A DNA stretch of 49,471 nt from JBDZVM01 sp040255675. GTDB lineage: Bacteria; Actinomycetota; Actinomycetes; Acidothermales; Acidothermaceae. Below the pieces are notes generated by a model. It had not been told where the DNA came from. It made no database searches and was given only the letters and a program-made list of their open reading frames with translations. Shown here piece by piece: positions 42,627-49,471 of this stretch (position 1 is the first letter of the stretch; every line of letters begins with the position of its first letter). The stretch is taken from contig JBDZVM010000027.1 of the NCBI GenBank assembly GCA_040255675.1, positions 1-49,471 of the forward strand, in the 5' to 3' direction. The translations under genes were made by a program, and so were the position numbers.

Positions 42627-43652
42627 TCATCTGCGTGCGGTGCCGAAGCGCCTGGCCCTCAGGCGGTCGGCGAGGATAGCAATACCGAGCACCGCTCCCT
42701 GCACAATCTCTTGGTCGTACGGGCTAACCTTCATGGCAAGGAGCCCGTTGGTGATGAATTCCAGCAAAATCGCGCCGGCCGCGATGCCCAGGATGCGACC
42801 CTCGCCGCCTAAGAGTGAAACTCCGCCGACAACGGCGGCCGCGATGGCGGTGAGTTCCCATCCGCTGCCGCCGACCGAGGGGTCAGCGACGTTCATCCGG
42901 CCGATAACCAAGACTCCGACCACGCCCGCCAGCACGCCGCTCGCGACATACGCCCACGTGGTGCGCCGTGCGACGGGAATACCGGCTAACCGGGCGGCCT
43001 CGGCATTGCCGCCCACGGCGTAGATTTCTCGGCCGATGAATGTTCGTTCGAGCACGATCCAGCACAGCACCGCGATGACCACAAATATGATCGCGGGCAT
43101 CGGGACGCCGAATACGTAGTACTGGCTGATCTGGCTGTACATCGAGGAGATGCCGTTGATCGGGCTTCCTTTGGTGATTGCTAGCGCAAGTCCTTTTCCT
43201 ACGGTGTAGGTGACCAGGGTGATGACGAACGACGGCACCTGTAGTTTGGTGACAGTGATTCCGTGCCACAATCCGACGAGCCCGCAAATTAGCAAGGTGA
43301 TAACAATGGCGAACGGCGCGGGCACGCCTTCACGGACGTTGAACCACGCGGTTAAGATTCCAGCGAGCCCAGCCAGTGCGCCGACCGACAGGTCGATGCC
43401 ACCGGTCAGCATGACGAGCGCTTCGCCAACCGCGAGGATGCCAATCTGCGCGAGGTCTCGTCCCATCACCTGCAGGTTGCCCGCATTAGTGTAAGTAGGC
43501 GCGGCAAACGCGATGGAGACGAAGACCAGGATGCAGGCGGTGACGACACCCGCCTCGGGTGATGCCGCCAACTTACGCAGCAAGACTCGCGGAGCCGACG
43601 ACGAAAGCCGCGACCCCGTGGCCTCGGGACGTGCCGTCAGTTCGGTACTCAC
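42627..43652 (-). CDS. ABC pentose transporter permease (RbsC/AraH/XylH type, CUT2)
   Basis: A 341-residue hydrophobic permease with about eight to ten helices. Conserved segments include LAQIGILAVGEALVMLTGGI (about residues 89-108), DLSVGALAGLAG, GREIYAVGGNAEAARLAGIP and GGVSLLGGEGRILGIAAGA. The start overlaps the ATPase stop by 4 bp. It forms a complete importer with the ATPase and binding protein upstream. The neighbouring ara genes suggest L-arabinose, though ribose or xylose cannot be excluded. Confidence 0.94.
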   Translation of the reverse strand: MSTELTARPEATGSRLSSSAPRVLLRKLAASPEAGVVTACILVFVSIAFAAPTYTNAGNLQVMGRDLAQIGILAVGEALVMLTGGIDLSVGALAGLAGILTAWFNVREGVPAPFAIVITLLICGLVGLWHGITVTKLQVPSFVITLVTYTVGKGLALAITKGSPINGISSMYSQISQYYVFGVPMPAIIFVVIAVLCWIVLERTFIGREIYAVGGNAEAARLAGIPVARRTTWAYVASGVLAGVVGVLVIGRMNVADPSVGGSGWELTAIAAAVVGGVSLLGGEGRILGIAAGAILLEFITNGLLAMKVSPYDQEIVQGAVLGIAILADRLRARRFGTARR

Positions 43653-45229
43653 CTCGAAGACCTCATTTCGTCACTGACGATTTGTGATGAATCCGCAAGG
43701 CCCGTGGTCGTGCCGGCGGCCGCGGTCATAATTCGTTCTTTCGTGGCGTCGAGCCGGTCGATGACATCGACAATCGAGCCGTGGTTCATGACAGCGATCC
43801 GGTTGGCAATGAGGAGCAGCTCTTCAAGCTCTGACGACGCCGCGATGACAGCCATTCCTTGCGAGCTGGCGCGTCGAATGAGCTCGTAAATCTCCGCTTT
43901 CGCTCCGACATCGACCCCGCGTGTCGGTTCGTCGAGCAAGAGGATTCTCGGCTGTGTCGAGAAGGCTCGGCCGAAGATAGCGCGTTGTTGATTGCCGCCC
44001 GACAGGCTGCCGACCGGTTGTTCGATCGACTGCATTCGTACGTTCACGCCTTTTGTAATCTCACGTGCGGCCGTTCTGTCTTTGCGTAGAGACAGCAAGC
44101 CGTTGCGCATGAGTTGGCGCAGGATCGAAACGGTGACGTTCGTGCGAATGGAAGCGAAGAGCACGAGCGACTGCTCTTTGCGGTCTTCGGGAATTAGCGA
44201 GATGCCACAATCGGCGCCGTCCTTGGGACTCTTCGGGGCGTAGCGTTTGCCGGCCAAACTCATCGACCCGCCGGTCGAAGGCTGGGCGCCGGCGATGGTG
44301 TGGACGAGCCGACTGCGACCTGACCCCATGAGGCCGGCCACGCCGAGGATTTCGCCCGCGCGGACCGCGATATCGATCGGGCCGAGCCCGTCAGCAGTGA
44401 GCTTGACGGCTTCGAATACCACGGGCGCCGACGGATCGGCACGCGTCGGCGTCTGATCGGCCAGTTCGGAGCCCACCATCTCGCGAATCAGACGTTTTTC
44501 AGTGGCTTCCGCCGCCGGCAGGTCGGCGGCAAGATGGCCGTTTCGCAACACGACGACGCGGTCGCTGATTTCACGAACCTCGTCGAGCCGGTGGCCGATG
44601 AACAGGACCGTGCCGCCGCGGTTCGCCAAGTCGCGTGCGAGCGCGAGCACACGACTTGCCTCGACGGGACCCAGCGCGGACGTCGGTTCGTCGAGGATAA
44701 GCAGCTTCGGCTTTCGGCCCCAGGCTTTGGCGATTTCCAAAAGTTGGCGCGTGGGCACGGGCAACGTGCGAACTGTGCGGGTGACGTGCACGGTCGCCGG
44801 GTCGAGCCCGACGTCCGAGAGCATCTTTTCCGCCTCCTCGCGCTGTCGCCGGCGGTCGACGAACCAACGCCTGTTCGAGCCCGGGACACGTCGCCCGAGC
44901 AGCATGTTCTCGGCGACCGACAGCTGACCGACAAGCGGGAACTCCTGCGACACTAGGCCGACCCCGAGCCGGGCCGCAGCTTCGGTCGAACCGAGCGGCA
45001 GGCGGTGACCGGCTATTTCGATGACGCCGCCTTCAGGCCGAACAGAGCCCGCGAGTGTGCCGATGAGAGTGGATTTTCCCGCTCCGTTTTCACCGACCAC
45101 ACCGACGACTTCGCCTGTGTAGAGGTCGAGTTCGGGGATTTCGAGCACACGAACGTTGCCGTAAGACTTGTGTACGCCCCGCAGCCGCGCGACGAGCGCG
45201 CGGCTGCGGGTGGCGGAAGCTTCCACCAT
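43649..45229 (-). CDS. ABC sugar importer ATPase, duplicated domains (RbsA/AraG/XylG type)
   Basis: A 526-residue cytoplasmic ATPase with two ABC domains. The first has Walker A GENGAGKSTLIGTLAG (about residues 45-60) and Walker B LLILDEPTSALGP. The second has the degenerate Walker A typical of the family, GLMGSGRSRLV, a signature LSGGNQQRAIFGRAF, and LLLDEPTRGVDVGAK. It energises the CUT2 importer with the downstream permease (4-bp overlap) and upstream binding protein (2-bp gap). Length and layout are normal. Confidence 0.96.
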   Translation of the reverse strand: MVEASATRSRALVARLRGVHKSYGNVRVLEIPELDLYTGEVVGVVGENGAGKSTLIGTLAGSVRPEGGVIEIAGHRLPLGSTEAAARLGVGLVSQEFPLVGQLSVAENMLLGRRVPGSNRRWFVDRRRQREEAEKMLSDVGLDPATVHVTRTVRTLPVPTRQLLEIAKAWGRKPKLLILDEPTSALGPVEASRVLALARDLANRGGTVLFIGHRLDEVREISDRVVVLRNGHLAADLPAAEATEKRLIREMVGSELADQTPTRADPSAPVVFEAVKLTADGLGPIDIAVRAGEILGVAGLMGSGRSRLVHTIAGAQPSTGGSMSLAGKRYAPKSPKDGADCGISLIPEDRKEQSLVLFASIRTNVTVSILRQLMRNGLLSLRKDRTAAREITKGVNVRMQSIEQPVGSLSGGNQQRAIFGRAFSTQPRILLLDEPTRGVDVGAKAEIYELIRRASSQGMAVIAASSELEELLLIANRIAVMNHGSIVDVIDRLDATKERIMTAAAGTTTGLADSSQIVSDEMRSSR

Positions 45230-45231
45230 CG

Positions 45232-46428
45232 TCAGCTGATTCCCAACTGTGCCTCGAGGCCTTGGTAGTCAGACAGGTTCGCCTTCGTGACGAGGCCGAC
45301 GCCCGAGCTCAGCGTCGAGCCGTCCGACTCGAGGTACGGCTTGATGATGGCCATCGTGGCGTCGTTGCCCAAGACCTTTTCAGCCGCCAAGATGTACGCA
45401 CCGGTGTAGCCCTGCTGGTACGGCATCTGCACGACGGTGCCTGAGATGACGCCCGACTTGATGAAGTCGAGGGTCTGCGCGTCGGAGTCGTCGCAGATAA
45501 TGTGCACCGAGTCGGTCTTCTTCGCGGTCACGACTGCTTGCGCAAGTGCGGGGCCGTCGTAGGAGTACACGCCGTACAGGCCGTTGATGTCAGGGTTGTT
45601 CGCGAGGATCGTCTCGGCATCGGTGGTAGCCGTGCTTGCCGACAAGTTGTCGTTGACCTTTTGAGCAACACTGATGCCGGTGCCCTTGATCGCGTCTTCG
45701 AAGCCCTGGATGCGCTGGGTGGCGTTGGCCGCGGTCAGCGAGCCGACGAGGACGGCCACTTTGCCCTTGCCGCCGAGCACCTGCTTCATGGCCGTGCCAG
45801 CCGCGAAGCCAGCCTGGTAGTTCGGCGTGCCGAGGTAAAGGGTCGCTTTCGTGCCGGGGAGGGGGGAGTCGATGGCGAGCACGTAAACGCCTTTGGAGAC
45901 GTCGGACGCGATTGTGGTTGCGGCTGACGTCGGGTCGATCGCCGAAATCGCATAGCCCGTAATGCCTTGTGAGCGCAAGGTTTCTAGCTCAGAGGTCTGC
46001 TCGGTGAGCTTTCCGTTCGGCGGCGCGAAATACGTGCACTTGTTCGACGAAAGCCCAAGGTCGGAGCAGCCCTTCTTGAAGCCGACCTCACCGGCTTTCC
46101 AGTAGTCGGCGGCGACGTTTACCACCATGGCGATGTTAACGTTCGACAGATCCTTGCCGGACAACGCGGACTTCAACGCGGCGTCGAGCTTGCCGAGGTT
46201 CGCTTGGTTGAAGTCAATCGAGCCGGAGAGTGCACCGGAGGAAGCGTTCGCGGGGCTACTGCTGTCGCCGCCGCTGGGCTGCTGGCTCGCGGACGAGCCG
46301 TTAGATGACGCATTGTTGGCTGGAGTCTGGCTCGTGGAATTCGACCCGCCGTTCGATGACGAACAGCCCGCTGCCAAGAGGGCGAACGCCGCGAGGGAAA
46401 CGGCCGTGAGCCTAGTCGCTTTGTGCAT
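45232..46428 (-). CDS. Sugar-binding lipoprotein of the CUT2 importer
   Basis: A 398-residue periplasmic-binding-protein-like lipoprotein. The signal peptide ends in the lipobox LLAAGCSSS at about residue 20, followed by a long low-complexity Ser/Asn/Gln linker (to about 60). The type-I fold follows, with VNIAMVVNVAADYWKAGEVG, ISAIDPTSAATTIASDV and VYSYDGPALAQAVV. ATG 46428 has GAAAGG about six bases upstream, so earlier in-frame starts are rejected. It leads the importer-chemoreceptor cluster. Two GTTAGCGC-type operators lie in the 635-bp upstream gap. Confidence 0.94.
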   Translation of the reverse strand: MHKATRLTAVSLAAFALLAAGCSSSNGGSNSTSQTPANNASSNGSSASQQPSGGDSSSPANASSGALSGSIDFNQANLGKLDAALKSALSGKDLSNVNIAMVVNVAADYWKAGEVGFKKGCSDLGLSSNKCTYFAPPNGKLTEQTSELETLRSQGITGYAISAIDPTSAATTIASDVSKGVYVLAIDSPLPGTKATLYLGTPNYQAGFAAGTAMKQVLGGKGKVAVLVGSLTAANATQRIQGFEDAIKGTGISVAQKVNDNLSASTATTDAETILANNPDINGLYGVYSYDGPALAQAVVTAKKTDSVHIICDDSDAQTLDFIKSGVISGTVVQMPYQQGYTGAYILAAEKVLGNDATMAIIKPYLESDGSTLSSGVGLVTKANLSDYQGLEAQLGIS

Positions 46429-46533
46429 CCGACGCCTTTCATCGTAGGAGTCCAAGTCCGCCGGCGTTGATACCGACGGTTGCGCAGCTAGGCCGCGCTC
46501 GCAACGCCGCGCGAAAGCTGCTCTCGGCAGAGT

Positions 46534-46545
46534 GTGGGCGCTAAC
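46534..46545 (-). promoter_or_regulatory. GTTAGCGC-type operator near the CUT2 operon
   Basis: On the minus strand this reads GTTAGCGCCCAC, one base different from the araB site GTTAGCGCTCAC. It lies 106-117 bp upstream of the binding-protein start. TTGACG (46555-46560 on the minus strand) nearby could be a -35, but no convincing -10 follows. Confidence 0.6.
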
Positions 46546-46841
46546 AGTAAGCGCCGTCAAGACCCCTTCGCAAACTCGAATCGATTGTTTCGTTGTCGTT
46601 ATATACACGGGATGTACGCCTAGATTCGGCTCAATCCGGACGCTGCATCGAGTCTGTGCACGCTAAACATTTGGCGTCGGCGTGGCGTCGCGCAGTGACC
46701 CGACCAGCCGCCCGCTCGCGACGTGGCCGCGGCAAGCGACGAGCGATGCGCAATCGGCCACATGCTCGTGGGCGGACCGGCCCCGCGCGAGACGGCCGGC
46801 CGCTAGCCATACCGGGCGGTGCAAGCGAGTTCCACCGAACA

Positions 46842-46853
46842 GTTAGCGCTAAC
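46842..46853. promoter_or_regulatory. Perfect palindromic operator between the CUT2 operon and leuB
   Basis: GTTAGCGCTAAC is a perfect 12-bp palindrome with the central CG/GC symmetry usual for LacI-family sites. It lies 414 bp upstream of the sugar-binding protein gene and 211 bp upstream of leuB, and 308 bp from the second site. Apart from the operators and the hairpins before leuB, 46429-47063 contains nothing I can support as a gene. Confidence 0.7.
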
Positions 46854-46964
46854 ACAAAGATCGTGGTTTTGACGCCACCTGTTCGACAGCGAAAGGGCGC
46901 TCAAGCCGGAGACTCGTAACTCGATATAGCGGACGATTTGGCGGTTGACGCGCGGTCGGGTGAC

Positions 46965-46995
46965 CCCGCCTCTCGAGGCGGGCGACGGCGTCGCC
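46965..46995 (+). other. Two adjoining GC-rich hairpins upstream of leuB
   Basis: CCCGCCTC/GAGGCGGG (46965-46982) and GGCGAC/GTCGCC (46981-46995) share two bases, so they would compete. They lie about 70 bases before leuB. There is no T-run and no leucine-rich leader frame beside them, so a role as attenuator is not supported. They may act as a terminator for minus-strand transcription or simply be GC-rich palindromes. Confidence 0.35.
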
Positions 46996-47063
46996 GTCGC
47001 GGCGTCGTCCAGTATTCGAGATGAACAAGACGAGAGGTGAGACAAGTCCGATAGGGTGAGCGT

Positions 47064-48113
<1,050 letters not shown>

Positions 48114-48265
48114 CAGTCCCGCCAGCCGTCGGGCCACGTCGCGTCGACACGCCTCATCGCTCAGGCACTTCGCGACCCAGCCGCGGGTCAGAGATCGCAG
48201 ACTTCGCAACGCGCGCCCGGCGTGATGGGCTAGCGTGCATTTACCAAAATCCTGAGGATTGCCCC

Positions 48266-49351
48266 ATGACCATCGAATTCACGAAGACGCTCACCACGGC
48301 CCCGGTGAGCGACGAGCAGCGTCGCGCCAGCCTCGTCGATCCCGGCTTCGGCCGGGTGTTCACCGACCACATGGTCACGATCAACTGGACTCCCGACGAC
48401 GGTTGGCACGACGCGCGGCTACGCCCCTACGGTCCGCTCACGCTTGATCCGGCGACCGCCGTTTTCCATTACGGCCAGTCGATCTTCGAAGGGTTCAAGG
48501 CTTACCTGCAGCCCGACAACTCGATCAAGACGTTTCGACCGGACGCGAACGGACGTCGCTTCCAACGCTCGGCGCATCGGCTCGCGTTGCCCGAACTCGC
48601 GGTCGACGACTTCGTCGCGGCGGCCGATCTGCTCATCGAGACAGACCGGGCCTGGGTACCTGCCGAGCACGAAAAGAGCCTTTACGTCAGGCCTTTCATG
48701 ATGGCCACCGAGGCGTTCCTCGGGGTGCGCCCCGCCAATCACGTCACGTTCGCCGTGATTGCGTCGCCCGCGGGGGCCTACTTCGCGGGTGGGCTGCACC
48801 CGGTGTCGATCTGGCTCTCGGAGGAGTACACGCGCGCCGCGCCGGGCGGCACCGGTGCCGCGAAGTGCGGCGGCAACTACGCGGCCAGTCTGCTTGCGCA
48901 GCAAGAGGCCGCCACGCACGGGTGCGAGCAGGTCGTGTTCCTCGACGCTGTCGAGAAAAAATGGGTCGAAGAACTCGGCGGCATGAACGTGTATTTCGTG
49001 TTCGACGACGGCGCACTGGCGACGCCACCGACGTCCGGGTCGATTCTTGAAGGTGTCACGCGCGACGCCGTCTTCACCCTGGCAACGGAGCGGGGGCACC
49101 GGGTCGAGGAGCGGCCGATCAGCATCGACGAGTGGCGTTCCGGCGTCGAATCCGGCCGTATCACCGAGGTTTTTGCCTGCGGTACGGCCGCTGTCGTCAC
49201 GCCGCTTGGCCGCCTGGCCTGGCGCGGCGGCGAGTTAGCGATCGGCGATGGCCACACCGGCAAGGTCACCCAAGACATTCGCGACGCGCTGCTCGCGATC
49301 CAATACGGCCAAGTGCCCGATACTCACGGCTGGATGCACGCGGTCTGCTGA
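48266..49351 (+). CDS. ilvE: Branched-chain amino acid aminotransferase
   Basis: A 361-residue fold-type IV PLP aminotransferase that makes and breaks down valine, leucine and isoleucine. The PLP lysine is Lys200 in GTGAAKCGGNYAASL. YGQSIFEGFKAY, the phosphate-binding TSGSILEGVTRDAV and CGTAAVVTPLG are further signatures. ATG 48266 follows TGAGGATT. It lies 152 bp after leuB on the same strand, a gap that holds only a short stem at the leuB stop (48106-48121) and no gene. Confidence 0.97.
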   Translation: MTIEFTKTLTTAPVSDEQRRASLVDPGFGRVFTDHMVTINWTPDDGWHDARLRPYGPLTLDPATAVFHYGQSIFEGFKAYLQPDNSIKTFRPDANGRRFQRSAHRLALPELAVDDFVAAADLLIETDRAWVPAEHEKSLYVRPFMMATEAFLGVRPANHVTFAVIASPAGAYFAGGLHPVSIWLSEEYTRAAPGGTGAAKCGGNYAASLLAQQEAATHGCEQVVFLDAVEKKWVEELGGMNVYFVFDDGALATPPTSGSILEGVTRDAVFTLATERGHRVEERPISIDEWRSGVESGRITEVFACGTAAVVTPLGRLAWRGGELAIGDGHTGKVTQDIRDALLAIQYGQVPDTHGWMHAVC

Positions 49352-49360
49352 CGCGGGCGC

Positions 49361-49471
49361 TCACGTTTCGCCTCCGAGCGCCGCGCGCAACGCCGTGACG
49401 ACCGAATCATCGATCGCGTTGGTGCCCCCGAGGACGTCGATCGTCACGACATGCGCGCCGTTAGCGGCGAG
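49361..49471 (-). CDS. C-terminal end of a putative cell-wall-binding repeat 2 protein (partial)
   Basis: The last 36 codons of a minus-strand frame that runs off the window end. The residues VLGGTNAIDDSVVTALRAAL match the recurring GGTxAIsdxVvxxL pattern of cell wall binding repeat 2 (CWB2) proteins, which are usually secreted and surface attached. The frame is open to the window edge and converges with ilvE, 9 bp away. Too little is present to say more. Confidence 0.55.
   Translation of the reverse strand, partial: LAANGAHVVTIDVLGGTNAIDDSVVTALRAALGGET

Noticed and set aside
46593..46919. Plus-strand frame of about 108 codons in the gap before leuB
   Set aside because: Low-complexity Arg/Gly-rich translation, no good ribosome-binding site, and it runs through a perfect operator palindrome.
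46860..47063. Leucine-rich leader peptide for leuB attenuation
   Set aside because: No short frame with consecutive leucine codons and no terminator with a T-run was found, unlike at ilvB.

Overview
The window is GC-rich, densely coding DNA with GTG/TTG starts, many 1-4 bp stop/start overlaps and a SigE-type ECF sigma factor. The order mnmA - MetE-like - ligA - gatC - gatA - gatB, followed later by ilvD - ilvB - ilvN - ilvC - serA - leuB - ilvE, is typical of Actinomycetota (high-GC Gram-positive bacteria). The genus cannot be named from the sequence alone. No rRNA, tRNA, insertion sequence, prophage or CRISPR array was seen.

Layout. 1-2239: an ArsR/SRPBCC pair diverging from a SigE-like sigma factor with its membrane partner. 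2243-6116 (minus): a tightly coupled trio of a DUF6421-type protein, a short-chain dehydrogenase and a threonine-aldolase-like enzyme. 6274-15190 (plus): core functions, namely cysteine desulfurase and MnmA (tRNA thiolation), a MetE-like protein, NAD-dependent DNA ligase and GatCAB. 15165-24785 (minus): an arabinan-degradation locus with a secreted GH43, a LacI regulator, a GH51 arabinofuranosidase, a binding protein plus two permeases (CUT1), a GH43 lipoprotein and a TMEM175-like channel. 25031-27911: a 2-hydroxyacid dehydrogenase and a membrane protein with a degenerate sigma-like N-terminus. 28001-35203: branched-chain amino acid and serine synthesis. 35220-46428: L-arabinose catabolism (LacI regulator, araA, divergent araB-araD), a CUT2 sugar transporter and a chemoreceptor-like protein. 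47064-49351: leuB and ilvE. The last 111 bases are the end of a probable cell-wall-binding-repeat protein.

How the genes work together. Secreted GH43 enzymes would release arabino-oligosaccharides, the CUT1 system would import them and GH51 would release L-arabinose inside the cell. The CUT2 system probably imports the free pentose, and AraA, AraB and AraD convert it to D-xylulose 5-phosphate. Three operator types can be read by eye: TACAWCGTTGTA in the arabinan locus, ATGTTATCGC at the second lacI gene and araA, and GTTAGCGC(T/C)(A/C)AC at araB and the CUT2 transporter. The arabinose blocks sit within an otherwise conserved actinobacterial housekeeping and amino-acid neighbourhood.

The clearest regulatory element is upstream of ilvB. 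It has a TTGACA promoter, a predicted leaderless 12-residue leader peptide (MQFLLVLIERAG, with a Leu-Leu-Val-Leu-Ile run), a competing stem and a strong intrinsic terminator, which together form a branched-chain amino acid attenuator. The most unusual proteins are a chemoreceptor with a C-terminal carbohydrate-binding-like beta-sandwich at the end of the sugar-transport cluster, a membrane-anchored degenerate sigma-like protein, and the DUF6421-SDR-aldolase trio of unknown pathway.
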